Shown: positions 42,603 to 53,658 of the stretch, piece by piece
Layout: every line of letters starts with the position of its first letter
Numbering within the stretch: position 1 is the first letter of the stretch
NCBI RefSeq assembly: GCF_024172185.1
Contig: NZ_JAMZEC010000001.1
Span: 7,725,001 to 7,789,000, forward strand
Origin: Nonomuraea roseoviolacea subsp. carminata
GTDB taxonomy: Bacteria > Actinomycetota > Actinomycetes > Streptosporangiales > Streptosporangiaceae
Direction: 5' to 3'
DNA: 64,000 bases
Made by a program: the position numbers and the translations under genes
The notes under the pieces: model-generated
Told to the model about the DNA's origin: nothing
Database searches by the model: none
Seen by the model: only the letters and a program-made list of their open reading frames with translations

Positions 42603-43468
42603 ACGACCAGACCCGCGTGCGCGGCCTGTGGCGGCAGGGCCTGGAGGTGTTCGTCGACAACCGGCTGGCGCTGGCCGGCGTGGGCATCTTCGTGCTGCTG
42701 GCCGCCTTCTCCTTCCTCGGCCCGCTCTTCTACGGCAGCGACCAGGTCCACACCGACCTGGCCAACGTCTACCTCTCTCCCGGTACGGCCGGCCATCCGA
42801 TGGGCACCGACGGCGTCGGCTACGACCAGCTCGGCCGGCTGATGCTGGGCGGCCAGACCTCGATCGTGGTCGGCCTGGCCGCCGGCCTGCTGGCCACCGT
42901 GGTGGGCACCGTGTGGGGCGCCATCGCCGGGTTCGCCGGCGGCTGGGTGGACGCGATCATGATGCGGGTGGTCGACGCCATGATGTCGATCCCGGCGCTG
43001 TTCCTGTTCATGCTCATGGCCGCCATCGTCACCCCGACCGTGCCGATGCTCATCGTCATCATCGGCGCCTTCGCCTGGCTCGGCCCGGCCCGCCTGGTGC
43101 GCGGCGAGGCGCTGTCGCTGCGCACCCGCGAGTATGTGCTGGCCATGCGCGGCATGGGCGGCACCGGCGGCCGTGCCGTGCGCCGGCACATCATCCCCAA
43201 CGCGATCGGCACCGTGATCGTCAACGCCACGTTCCAGATCGCCGACGCGATCCTGTACGTCGCGTACCTGTCCTTCCTCGGGCTCGGGGTGCCGCCGCCC
43301 GCCGCCAACTGGGGCGGCATGCTGTCCGACGGCCTGTCGGACACCTTCAGCGGCCACTGGTGGCTGCTCTACCCGCCCGGTATCGCCATCATCCTCATCG
43401 TCCTGGCCTTCAACTTCATCGGCGACGGCCTGCGGGACGTCTTCGAGGTCCGTCTCAGGAGAAGGTAG
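42599..43468 (+). CDS. Dipeptide-type ABC transporter permease 2 (DppC class)
   Basis: 289 residues. N-terminal cytoplasmic arm then FVDNRLALAGVGIFVLLAAF, the MGTDGVGYDQLGRLMLGGQT block typical of DppC, and the EAA loop YVLAMRGMGGTGGRAVRRHI. GTG 42599 overlaps the preceding stop by four bases (GTGA). Confidence 0.92.
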   Translation: MNDQTRVRGLWRQGLEVFVDNRLALAGVGIFVLLAAFSFLGPLFYGSDQVHTDLANVYLSPGTAGHPMGTDGVGYDQLGRLMLGGQTSIVVGLAAGLLATVVGTVWGAIAGFAGGWVDAIMMRVVDAMMSIPALFLFMLMAAIVTPTVPMLIVIIGAFAWLGPARLVRGEALSLRTREYVLAMRGMGGTGGRAVRRHIIPNAIGTVIVNATFQIADAILYVAYLSFLGLGVPPPAANWGGMLSDGLSDTFSGHWWLLYPPGIAIILIVLAFNFIGDGLRDVFEVRLRRR

Positions 43469-43470
43469 CC

Positions 43471-45442
<1,972 letters not shown>

Positions 45443-45456
<14 letters not shown>

Positions 45457-45472
45457 CCTCAGGGCCGCGCCG
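45443..45472. terminator. 14-bp perfect inverted repeat, bidirectional terminator
   Basis: Arms 45443-45456 and 45459-45472 (left arm CGGCGCGGCCCTGA) with a 2-base centre. It includes the stop codon of the ABC ATPase and lies ten bases from the stop of the convergent glutamine-synthetase-like gene. Confidence 0.75.
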
Positions 45473-45481
45473 TGCGGGAGG

Positions 45482-46840
45482 TCACAGGCGTTCGAAGCCG
45501 CGGACCCGCTCCCAGTCCGTGACCGCAGCCTCGAACGCCGCCAGCTCCGCCCGCGCCGCCGCCGCGTAGTGCCCGGCCACCGCGTCGCCGAACACCTTCG
45601 CCGCCAGGCCGCCCTCCTCCCACCGGCGCAGCGCCTCGCCCAGCGTCGCGGGCAGCCGCGGCACCGACGGGTCGGCCAGCGCGTTTCCGGGGTGAGGCGC
45701 GGGCAGCGGCAGCCGGTTCTCGATCCCGTACAGGCCGGCCGCGATCACGGCGGCCACGGCGAGGTACGGGTTGGCGTCGCCGCCCGGCACCCGGTGCTCC
45801 AGGCGCAGCGAGGCGCCCGAGCCGACGACCCGGACCGGGCACGTCCGGTTGTCGCGCCCCCAGGCGATCCCGGTGGGGGCGAACGCGCCCGGCCGCAGCC
45901 GCTTGTAGGAGTTGACGTTCGGCGCCATGAGCAGCGTCAGCTCCGGCAGGCAGGCGAGCTGCCCGGCCACGAAGTGCCGGAACAGCTCCGACATCCCGTC
46001 GCCCGCGCCCGCGTCGGCGAACACCGGCCCGCCGCCGGCGTCGCGCAGCGACAGGTGGACGTGGCAGGAGTTGCCCTCGCCCTCGTCGAACTTCGGCATG
46101 AACGTGAGCGCCACCCCCTCCTGCTCGGCGATCCGCTTGGCGCCGTTCTTGAACAGGACGTGGTTGTCGCACGTGGCCATCGCCTCGTCGTAGCGGAACA
46201 CGATCTCGTACTGGCCGGGATGGCACTCCCCGCGCGCCGTCTCCATCGTCAGGCCGGCGCGCACCATCTCGCGGCGGATCCGGCGCACCACCGGCTCCAC
46301 CTCGGACAACCCGTGCAGCGCGTAGTCGACGTTGTAGCGGGTGCCGGTCTCCAGGCCGTGGTAGCGCCGCTCCCAGGCGTCCCGGTACGACCCCCGGAAC
46401 ACCAGGAACTCCAGCTCGGTGCCGGCCAGCGCCGTCAGGCCCAGCTCGTCCAGCCGGTCGAGCTGGGCCCGCAGCACCCGCCGGGGCGCCACCTCCACCG
46501 GCTCGCCGCCCGGCCACACGGCGTCGGCGACCACGAGTGCCGTGCCGGGGTCCCACGGCGGCAGCCGCAGCGTCCCGGGATCGGGCCGCAGGACGAAGTC
46601 CCCGAACCCCGACGCCCAGGCGTCGATCGCGTACCCGGGGCCGGTCGCCATCTCCACGTCGGCGGCCAGCAGGTACACGCACGCCCCGAACCCGTCGCGC
46701 GCCACCTCGTCCAGGAAGTACGGCACCGACATGCGGCTGCCCTGCAGCCGCCCCTGGAGGTCGGGGACGGCGACGACCACCTCCTCCACCCGCCCGGCGG
46801 CGGCCTCCTCGCGCAGCCGTTCGTAGCCGGTCATCGTCAT
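45482..46840 (-). CDS. Glutamine synthetase-like ligase in the siderophore operon
   Basis: 452 residues, GS-I-type barrel. Metal and ATP motifs: GTELEFLVFR, MPKFDEGEGNSCHVHLSL, NSYKRLRPGAFAPTGIAWG and RLEHRVPGGDANPYLA. Sequence style is that of the PuuA/GlnA-like group that gamma-glutamylates amines rather than making glutamine. It is the last gene of the iron-box operon with ATGA overlap to the IucC-type gene, so a role in building or tailoring the siderophore, or in disposing of diamine, is likely. ATG 46834 is an alternative start. Confidence 0.85.
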   Translation of the reverse strand: MTMTGYERLREEAAAGRVEEVVVAVPDLQGRLQGSRMSVPYFLDEVARDGFGACVYLLAADVEMATGPGYAIDAWASGFGDFVLRPDPGTLRLPPWDPGTALVVADAVWPGGEPVEVAPRRVLRAQLDRLDELGLTALAGTELEFLVFRGSYRDAWERRYHGLETGTRYNVDYALHGLSEVEPVVRRIRREMVRAGLTMETARGECHPGQYEIVFRYDEAMATCDNHVLFKNGAKRIAEQEGVALTFMPKFDEGEGNSCHVHLSLRDAGGGPVFADAGAGDGMSELFRHFVAGQLACLPELTLLMAPNVNSYKRLRPGAFAPTGIAWGRDNRTCPVRVVGSGASLRLEHRVPGGDANPYLAVAAVIAAGLYGIENRLPLPAPHPGNALADPSVPRLPATLGEALRRWEEGGLAAKVFGDAVAGHYAAAARAELAAFEAAVTDWERVRGFERL

Positions 46841-48666
46841 CGCTCCTCCCGGGAGCCGGCGCGCGGCCCGGGGACCCGCGCGCGGAAGAGGGGGTTGGGG
46901 ACGGTGCCGTGGACGACGTCGAAGCCCTCGTCGCGTTCGGCCCGGTCGTGGAAGCCGCCGCCGAGGAGCTGCTCCCGGTTGAGCGCCACCCGCTCGAAGG
47001 ACGGGGCCAGCAGCCCGAACGCCTCCGCCCGGCCGGCGTCCTCCGGGAAGCGGGCGTGATGGCGCTCGATCTCCTCGCGGACCAGCCGCCAGAACTCGGG
47101 CTCCGGCACGCCCAGGTGCTCCTCGGCCAGCGGCGCCAGGAACCGGAAGTGGCCGGCGAACACCGCGCTCAGCAGCGAGTGCGCCAGCTCGCCGGCCGGC
47201 CAGCGCAGCAGCACCGCGCGGGCCCGGCCGGACAGGCCGGTGTAGGCGGGCAGGTCCTCGGGCAGCAGGTTGACGTCCTCGGCGAAGTCCTTCACCGCGA
47301 TCCCGACCGGCACGTCGGCGGCGTCGTAGAGGATCACCGTGTTCTCGCCGTGCGGGCAGAACGCCACCCCGTGCCGGTAGAGGTGGCGCAGCAGGCCCGG
47401 CAGCAGCGCCGCGAACAGCCGGGCCAGCCAGGCGCGCGGCGCGAGCCCCGACCGGGACACCAGCTCGGCGGCCAGGGCCCGGCCGTCCGAGCCGACCGCG
47501 AGCAGCGCCGCCATGGTCCGCGCCCGCTCGCCCGGGCGCAGCAGCCCGGTCACCGGCCGGCGCCACACCGCGCCGAGCAGCTCGTGGTAGCGGTACGGCG
47601 CGTCGGGCACGGCCGCGTACAGGGGGTGGCGCACGGCCACGGACGCCACCTCGCCGAGCGGGTGGAAGCGCAGCTCGTCGCGCAGGTACGGGTCGGCCTC
47701 GCGCAGCGCGAGCAGCCACGCGCTCACGTCGGGCGCGGCCCGCGTCGGCTCCGTGGCCAGGCCGCGCCAGACCAGCGTGTTGCGGATGAGCAGCGGCACC
47801 TTGACGTTGCGCCGCTCCGGGCGGTCCAGGTTGGCGAGCGTGCGGATCGACTGGAGCGGCCGGTAGCGGTCGGGGCCCTCGCCGAGCGGCACGATCCGGC
47901 CGTCGGCCAGGTACGGCGCGAACAGCGGCTCGACCGCCTCGTCCCAGTGGAACGGGTGGACGGGCAGCCAGGTGAACGCGGCCGGGTCGAGCCCGGCGCG
48001 CGCCGCCGCCTCCTCCAGGACGGCGGCGAACTCCTTGCGCACCTCCTCGTCCAGCTCCTCCGCCAGCAGCGTCTCCGCGTCCAGCCCCGGCACGCCGGAG
48101 TACGCGGCCAGCGACGCGTGGACCGCCGCCCACCGCAGGCGCACCGCCCCGGCGGCCTCGGGGGCGTAGGCGGCGGCGTCGGAGGCCGAGAAGCCCAGGC
48201 GGCCCTTGTTGAGCAGCATGCACGGGTGGCCGTGCTGGTGCGCCTCCAGGTCGAGGTGGTCGAGGTCGGCCAGCTCGGCGGCGGGCCGGGCGCGGGAGAG
48301 CAGCTCAGCCTCGGCGCGGCGGGTGGCGGTCAGCTCGCGCAGCGCCTCGGCCGTGGTGGGGCCGTCCCAGCCGAGGAGGGGGCGGGCGTCGAGCAGCAGC
48401 CGCTCGGGCCCGTCGTCGCCGTCCTCGGGGGCGGGGCGGCGGCGCAGGGTACCCGGCTCGATCCGCCAGGAGCCGAACGAGCCGCGCGCCGCCCGGAACG
48501 TCCACCGCGTGCCGCCGCCCAGCTCCAGCAGGTAGCCGCCGGCCGTCCCGTCCGGCCGGGGGACCAGCAGCTCCTCGTACGCGAACTCCTCCACGGCCTT
48601 GACCAGCAACCGCCGCCCGGCCTCCGCCCACGCCTCGTGCCACGTCCCGCGCGCGACGCCGCTCAT
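46837..48666 (-). CDS. IucA/IucC-family NRPS-independent siderophore synthetase (second copy)
   Basis: 609 residues. Family motifs: HGHPCMLLNKGRLGFS, WLPVHPFHWDEAV, LLIRNTLVWRG, HGENTVILYDAADVPVGIAV and KDFAEDVNLL, with a FhuF-like C-terminal region. It condenses a carboxylate (citrate, succinate or an intermediate) with an amine or hydroxylamine through an acyl-adenylate. ATG 48666 overlaps the monooxygenase stop (ATGA). With the other synthetase it would make two successive amide bonds. Confidence 0.92.
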   Translation of the reverse strand: MSGVARGTWHEAWAEAGRRLLVKAVEEFAYEELLVPRPDGTAGGYLLELGGGTRWTFRAARGSFGSWRIEPGTLRRRPAPEDGDDGPERLLLDARPLLGWDGPTTAEALRELTATRRAEAELLSRARPAAELADLDHLDLEAHQHGHPCMLLNKGRLGFSASDAAAYAPEAAGAVRLRWAAVHASLAAYSGVPGLDAETLLAEELDEEVRKEFAAVLEEAAARAGLDPAAFTWLPVHPFHWDEAVEPLFAPYLADGRIVPLGEGPDRYRPLQSIRTLANLDRPERRNVKVPLLIRNTLVWRGLATEPTRAAPDVSAWLLALREADPYLRDELRFHPLGEVASVAVRHPLYAAVPDAPYRYHELLGAVWRRPVTGLLRPGERARTMAALLAVGSDGRALAAELVSRSGLAPRAWLARLFAALLPGLLRHLYRHGVAFCPHGENTVILYDAADVPVGIAVKDFAEDVNLLPEDLPAYTGLSGRARAVLLRWPAGELAHSLLSAVFAGHFRFLAPLAEEHLGVPEPEFWRLVREEIERHHARFPEDAGRAEAFGLLAPSFERVALNREQLLGGGFHDRAERDEGFDVVHGTVPNPLFRARVPGPRAGSREER

Positions 48667-50042
48667 CTGGCGCTCCGCTCGGACCGGGCCTCGGCCGCCG
48701 TGAGCGCGGGCTCGGCCGCGGCCGGGGGCTCCGGCGCGCCGAACGTGGTCCAGGCGGCCCGCGCCGGCACCGGCACCACGGCCCGCCCGGCGGCGGCGTT
48801 GAGGATCGTGGCCGCCCGCCACGCCCCCAGCGTCAGGTCCGGGGCGCCCACCCCGTGCGTGTGCATCTCGGCGTTCTGCACGTACAGCTCGCCCGGCACG
48901 CGCGGGTCGAGCGCCACCCGGTAGTCGCCGTTCACCTGGTAGCGGCCCCGCTCGTCCCAGTCGACCAGCTCGGCCAGCGGCTCCAGGAACGCGGGCCGCG
49001 CCGCCGCGTACCCGGTGGCCAGCACCACGGCCGAGGTCCGCACCTCGAACGTCGTGCCCTGCTCCCGGTGCCGGCAGGTCAGGGCGTAACCGCCGGCGCG
49101 CTCCGACGCGGCCGTCACCTCCACCCCCGGGTGCAGCGCGGCGCGCGGCTCGGCGCCGCCGATGGTCCGCTCGTACAGCTCGTCGTGGATGTCGCCGAGC
49201 GTCTCGCCGCTGACGCCCTTGTAGAGCTGCCACTGCTCGCGGACGAGCCGGTCGCGGGCGGCCTCGGGCAGGTGGCGGAAGTAGCGCACGTAGTCGGGGG
49301 TGAAGTGCTCCAGGCCCAGCTTCGAGTACTCCATGGGGGCGAAGGCCGGGGTGCGGGCCAGCCAGCGGACGTACGGACCGCCGAGGCCCCGCCCGTCCTG
49401 GTGGCGCAGCAGGTCCAGCACGACCTCGGCGCCCGACTGCCCGGCGCCGACCACCGTGACGTCGGGGGCGGCGGCCAGCGCGGCCCGGTGGGCGCGGTAG
49501 TCGGCGCTGTGGAGCACCCGTCCCGCGTGGGCGCCGCCCAGCAGCGGCCGCAGCGGCTCCGGCACGACCGGCGCCGTCCCGACGCCCAGCACCACCCGCC
49601 GGGCGTGCGCGCGCGAGACCGCCCCGGCCGCCGACCGGTACGTCAGCGCGAACGCCCCGGCCGCGCCGTCCCACTCCACCGCGGTGACCTCCGCGTCGAA
49701 CCGGCACGACGGCAGCCGCTCGGCCACCCAGCGGCAGTAGTGGTCGTACTCGCGGCGCGGGATGTGGAAGCGCTCGGAGAAGAAGAACGGGAACATCCGG
49801 TCGTGACGCCGCAGGTAGTTGAGGTACGACCAGGGGCTCGTCGGGTCGGCCATGGTGACCAGGTCCGCGAGGAACGGCACCTGGAGCACCGTGCCCTCCA
49901 CCAGCAGGCCGGGATGCCACGAGAAGGCCGGCTTGGCGTCGAGGAACAGGGCCCGCATGCCGGGGACGCCGTCGCACAGGGCGGCCAGCGACAGGTTGAA
50001 CGGGCCTATGCCGACACCGGCCAGGTCGTAGGGGGCGGTCAC
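48663..50042 (-). CDS. FAD/NADPH-dependent amine N-monooxygenase (lysine/ornithine N-hydroxylase family)
   Basis: 459 residues. FAD site GVGIGPFNLSLAALCD at the N-terminus, then FLADLVTMADPTSPWSYLNY, NADPH site VVGAGQSGAEVVLDLL and the ATGY motif ATGYAAARP. It hydroxylates a terminal amine (1,3-diaminopropane, cadaverine, lysine or ornithine) to prepare a hydroxamate. GTG start overlapping the first synthetase stop (GTGA). Neighbouring diaminobutyrate enzymes favour a C3 diamine substrate. Confidence 0.92.
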   Translation of the reverse strand: MTAPYDLAGVGIGPFNLSLAALCDGVPGMRALFLDAKPAFSWHPGLLVEGTVLQVPFLADLVTMADPTSPWSYLNYLRRHDRMFPFFFSERFHIPRREYDHYCRWVAERLPSCRFDAEVTAVEWDGAAGAFALTYRSAAGAVSRAHARRVVLGVGTAPVVPEPLRPLLGGAHAGRVLHSADYRAHRAALAAAPDVTVVGAGQSGAEVVLDLLRHQDGRGLGGPYVRWLARTPAFAPMEYSKLGLEHFTPDYVRYFRHLPEAARDRLVREQWQLYKGVSGETLGDIHDELYERTIGGAEPRAALHPGVEVTAASERAGGYALTCRHREQGTTFEVRTSAVVLATGYAAARPAFLEPLAELVDWDERGRYQVNGDYRVALDPRVPGELYVQNAEMHTHGVGAPDLTLGAWRAATILNAAAGRAVVPVPARAAWTTFGAPEPPAAAEPALTAAEARSERSAR

Positions 50043-51856
50043 CGCTGCACCTCCGGGAGGGGGTTGGGAAGGTCGATGTAGACGGACTGGGAGTGGACGT
50101 CGCCGGCGAGCTCGTCGCGGCCGTCCACGCAGGTGAGATGGTTGCCCTTGCAGCGCAGCACCGGGGCGTCGAGCAGCAGCCCGAGCAGGCCCTTGGCGCC
50201 GGGCTCGGCCGCGCGCAGCCGCTCCAGCGCCGCGCGCAGCACGCGCAGCAGGTCCTCCTCGGCGGCCAGGCCCAGCGCGCCGAACGCGCCGACCAGGCCG
50301 AGGAGGTTGCCGATGCCCAGGTAGTAGGCGACCCGCTCGTCCACGAACGCGTCGTCGAAGACCAGGTCCACGCCGTCGGTCAGGCCGGGCACCAGGCGCT
50401 CCAGCTCGCCGGCGCGGGAGGCGGCCAGGTAGTAGCCCTGGCTGTCGCGGTACCAGCCGGCCCGGGGCAGGCCGTCGGCGCCGAGCGCCACCAGGGTGTT
50501 CTGGTGGTGCGGCTCCAGCGCCACGCCGTACCTGGCCTGCAGGCGGATCAGCGGGACGGCGAGCACGTCGAGGTAGCGCCCCAGCCACAGCGCGGACGCC
50601 TCGGCGACGGACCGGCCGAAGGCGCGGGCGGCGCGCTCCACGGCGGACGCCAGCAGCGCCCGGTGGCGGGGCGGGGAGCCGTCACCGGGGCCGGTGCGCT
50701 CGGCGAGCAGCCCCGCCACGCACAGCGCGCCGTCCGAGGCGTTGCGGAAGGGATTGTCGCGGATCGCGGTCTCGAACCCGGTCTCCGCGCCTCCCCTGGT
50801 CGCCGGGTCGTCCACCGCCACCCAGGCGAAGTCGCGCAGGATGCCGAACGCGGGGTGTTCGGCGCGCAGCCACGCGGCCGGCCCGGCGGCCAGCAGGCGG
50901 GCGGCCCGCACGCCGAGGCGCAGCTCGCCCCGCAGGTTCTCGCGGCGGGAGTTCGTGATCCGCATGCCGAGCGACAGCTTCAGCATCACCTCCGCCTCCG
51001 CCCGGTACACCGTGCGGACCGACGAGGTCGGGTGCCAGGCCGGTCCGGCGGGCCCCAGCGGCCGCAGCAGGCCGGCCTCCAGGAGCGCCGCCACCGCCGG
51101 GCGGCGAACGACCTCGCGCGCCTGCCACGGGTGGGCGGGCACGGGCGTCCAGCCGTCCGGCAGGTCCAGCCCGGCGGGGGCGATGCGCCGGCACAGCTCC
51201 GCCGGGTCGCGGCCGTCCGCGCTCTCACCGGTCACGACGCCCGGGGCGGCGGCGAACCAGTGCAGCGGGAACGAGCCGCGCAGCTCGGGGGAGTAGGCGG
51301 CCAGCTCACCGGCGGACGCCTCCTCCCGGCTCTTGGGGGCGGGGTGGAACGGGTGCCCGAGCAACAGCGCCTGCTCGGCACGGAGGAACGCGTCCGTGGC
51401 CGTGGATGTCTTTGCGCCGGGGCCGGTGCCGGGGGGTGGTCCCTCGGCGCGGCGGCAGGCCAGGTGCGCGGTGACGCGGCGGGCGGAGTCGAGCACCCGG
51501 GAGGTGGCGTCGGACACCCGATGGGCGGGCAGCCCCGCGCGCACGGCCGTCTCGCGCACGACGACCGCCGCGACCAGCGCCACCCCGGCCGCCACCTCCG
51601 GGCCGTCGCCGGCCAGGTACGGCTCGCCGAAACGGTGCCATCCGGTCGCGGACCGGTGGCGCACCGGGACGCGCAGCCGCACCCCGGCCGCGGGGAAGTC
51701 CAGGACGAGCTCCTCACCCGGGGCGGGCACCGGGATCGCCAGGTCGCGCACGTACGCCCGCACCAGCGTCTCCGTGGCCGCCGCCTCCCCGGCCCGCGCC
51801 ACGTCGGGATGGTCGAGCGGGTCGATGGCGCTCGCCGGAACGTGGTGGCGTGTCAC
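50039..51856 (-). CDS. IucA/IucC-family NRPS-independent siderophore synthetase (first copy)
   Basis: 605 residues. Motifs: LLGHPFHPAPKSREEA, PVPAHPWQAREVV, KLSLGMRITNSRRENLRGEL, EPHHQNTLVALGADGLPRAG and CKGNHLTCVDGRDEL. The pattern fits the subgroup that activates a prochiral carboxylate such as citrate. GTG start overlapping the group II decarboxylase stop. The protein has no fused acyltransferase domain. Confidence 0.92.
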   Translation of the reverse strand: MTRHHVPASAIDPLDHPDVARAGEAAATETLVRAYVRDLAIPVPAPGEELVLDFPAAGVRLRVPVRHRSATGWHRFGEPYLAGDGPEVAAGVALVAAVVVRETAVRAGLPAHRVSDATSRVLDSARRVTAHLACRRAEGPPPGTGPGAKTSTATDAFLRAEQALLLGHPFHPAPKSREEASAGELAAYSPELRGSFPLHWFAAAPGVVTGESADGRDPAELCRRIAPAGLDLPDGWTPVPAHPWQAREVVRRPAVAALLEAGLLRPLGPAGPAWHPTSSVRTVYRAEAEVMLKLSLGMRITNSRRENLRGELRLGVRAARLLAAGPAAWLRAEHPAFGILRDFAWVAVDDPATRGGAETGFETAIRDNPFRNASDGALCVAGLLAERTGPGDGSPPRHRALLASAVERAARAFGRSVAEASALWLGRYLDVLAVPLIRLQARYGVALEPHHQNTLVALGADGLPRAGWYRDSQGYYLAASRAGELERLVPGLTDGVDLVFDDAFVDERVAYYLGIGNLLGLVGAFGALGLAAEEDLLRVLRAALERLRAAEPGAKGLLGLLLDAPVLRCKGNHLTCVDGRDELAGDVHSQSVYIDLPNPLPEVQR

Positions 51857-53658
51857 GAGAGGCCCGCCTCCTCGGCCTCGCCCGCCGCGACCACCAGGCC
51901 GACCAGCCGCTCCACCTCGGCGACCGTGGCGTGCGGGTTCAACAGGGTGAGCTTCAGCCGCACGCGCCCGCCGCCGGGTGATCCCGCGCCGGATCCCCCG
52001 GCGGACACCTCGTCGGATCCCTCAGCGGACATCTCGGTGGTGACATCTCCGGGCAGCTCGGTGGTGACATCTCCGGGCAGCTCGGTGGTGACATCCCGGG
52101 GCAGCTCGGTGCGGCCGACCACCGCCAGGCCCTCACGCAGCAGGCGTCGCCGCAGCGCGGCGTTCACCTCGTCCGCGCGTCCCGGGTCACGGGGCAGGTA
52201 GCGGAACAGGAACGCCGTCAGCACCGGCTCGGCGTGCAGCTCCAGGCGCGGGTGGGCGCGCACCGCCGCCGCGCCCGCGCGGGCGAGGTCGTGGCAGACG
52301 TCCACCAGCCGCCCGAGCCCGTCCCGGCCGAGCGTCCGCAAGGTGACCGCGATCTTGAACGCGTCGGCCCGGCGCGTGGTGCGCAGCGAGCGGCCCAGCA
52401 GGCTCGGGTACCCGGCCTCCTCGTCGTCGGCCGGGTTGAGGTAGGCGGCGCGCCGGGCCAGCGACGCGTACGTCTCCTCCCGCCGTACCAGGAACACCCC
52501 CGCCGCGGCGGGCTGCCAGCCGAGCTTGTGCCAGTCCAGGGAGATCGAGTCGGCCAGCTCCACGCCCGCCAGCAGCGGCGCGAGCCGGTCCGACAGCAGC
52601 GCGCCCCCGCCGTAGGCGGCGTCCACGTGCAGCCACGCGCCGTGCTCGGCGGCCAGGGCCGCGCACTCGGGCAGCGGGTCGATCGCGCCCGTGTCGGTGG
52701 TGCCGGCCGTGGCGACCACCGCGACCGGCGGCTCGCCCCGCCGCGCGGCCTCCCGCAGGGCTCGCTCCAGCGCGGCCGGGTCCATCCGCTGCTCCCGGTC
52801 CACGGGGACGGCGACGACCGCGTCCTCGCCGAGCCCGAGCAGGGCGGCGGCACGGCGGACCGAGAAATGGGCGGCGGCCGAGGCGAAGATCCTCGGCCGG
52901 ACCCGCGCGGGCAACCCTCGAAGCTGGACCGGCTCCCCGGTGACCCGCTCCAGCACGCGGTCGCGGGCCAGCATCAGGCCCATCACGTTGGACTCAGTGC
53001 CGCCGGAGGTCAGGACGCCCGCGGCCGTGTCCGGGTAGCCGACGAGCCCGGCCAGCTCCCTCAGCAGCAGCGTCTCCAGCTCGGTCGCCGCGGGGGCCTG
53101 GTCCCAGGAGTCCAGGGACGGGTTCAGCGCGGACACGGCCAGGTCGGCGGCCACGGCGACGGCCAGCGGCGGGCAGTGCAGGTGCGCGGCGCAGGCGGGG
53201 TCGGCCGGGTCGGCCGCGCCGTACGCCAGCAGCTCGGTCAATCGGCCGAGGGCCTCCTCGCCGCGCGCCTCCGCCAGGGTGCGGGCGACCTGCGCGGCCA
53301 GCGCCTCTGGGGTCTCGGCGGGCACGGGGCCACCCCGCCGCAGCGCCCCGGCGGCCAGCCCGTCCAGAACGGCCCCCACCGCCCCCGCCAGCGCCTCACC
53401 GGGTCGTACAGACGCCAGCCCATCCCCGGGCCTCGACACGACCCCGCCGGACGGCCTCGGTGTGGGCGCGCTGGACGGCCTGGATGTGATCTCGACGGGC
53501 GGCCTCGGCGTGGCCGGGCTGGACGGCCCCGGTGTGATCTCGGCGGGCGGCGCGGGCGGCGCCTGCGCTCCGGCCGGTGGGGGTGAGGCCGAGGCGCCGG
53601 CTGGCGCGTCCGGCTCGTCCGCGCCGGCCTGGGACGGTTCGCGCCAGGTGTCCGTCAT
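51853..53658 (-). CDS. Group II PLP decarboxylase, diaminobutyrate decarboxylase-like (RhbB-type)
   Basis: 601 residues. Residues about 1-80 are a Pro/Ser/Thr-rich low-complexity arm carrying a tandem repeat. The enzyme follows: SGGTESNVMGLMLARDRVLE, ATAGTTDTGAIDPLPEC, HVDAAYGGGALL and the PLP lysine in SISLDWHKLGWQP. In rhizobactin-type pathways this enzyme makes 1,3-diaminopropane from L-2,4-diaminobutyrate. A second in-frame repeat sits near the C-terminus (TELPGDVT, three times). ATG overlaps the aminotransferase stop. Confidence 0.88.
   Translation of the reverse strand: MTDTWREPSQAGADEPDAPAGASASPPPAGAQAPPAPPAEITPGPSSPATPRPPVEITSRPSSAPTPRPSGGVVSRPGDGLASVRPGEALAGAVGAVLDGLAAGALRRGGPVPAETPEALAAQVARTLAEARGEEALGRLTELLAYGAADPADPACAAHLHCPPLAVAVAADLAVSALNPSLDSWDQAPAATELETLLLRELAGLVGYPDTAAGVLTSGGTESNVMGLMLARDRVLERVTGEPVQLRGLPARVRPRIFASAAAHFSVRRAAALLGLGEDAVVAVPVDREQRMDPAALERALREAARRGEPPVAVVATAGTTDTGAIDPLPECAALAAEHGAWLHVDAAYGGGALLSDRLAPLLAGVELADSISLDWHKLGWQPAAAGVFLVRREETYASLARRAAYLNPADDEEAGYPSLLGRSLRTTRRADAFKIAVTLRTLGRDGLGRLVDVCHDLARAGAAAVRAHPRLELHAEPVLTAFLFRYLPRDPGRADEVNAALRRRLLREGLAVVGRTELPRDVTTELPGDVTTELPGDVTTEMSAEGSDEVSAGGSGAGSPGGGRVRLKLTLLNPHATVAEVERLVGLVVAAGEAEEAGLS
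52033..52104. repeat. In-frame 24-bp tandem repeat (3 copies)
   Basis: Units 52033-52056, 52057-52080 and 52081-52104 encode TELPGDVT-type octapeptides near the C-terminus of the group II decarboxylase, in a segment that in homologues is a short loop. Confidence 0.85.
53453..53548. repeat. In-frame 48-bp tandem repeat (2 copies)
   Basis: Units 53453-53500 and 53501-53548 encode a repeated 16-residue Pro/Ser/Thr/Ile segment (PPVEITSRPSSAPTPR) in the N-terminal arm of the group II decarboxylase. Confidence 0.8.
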
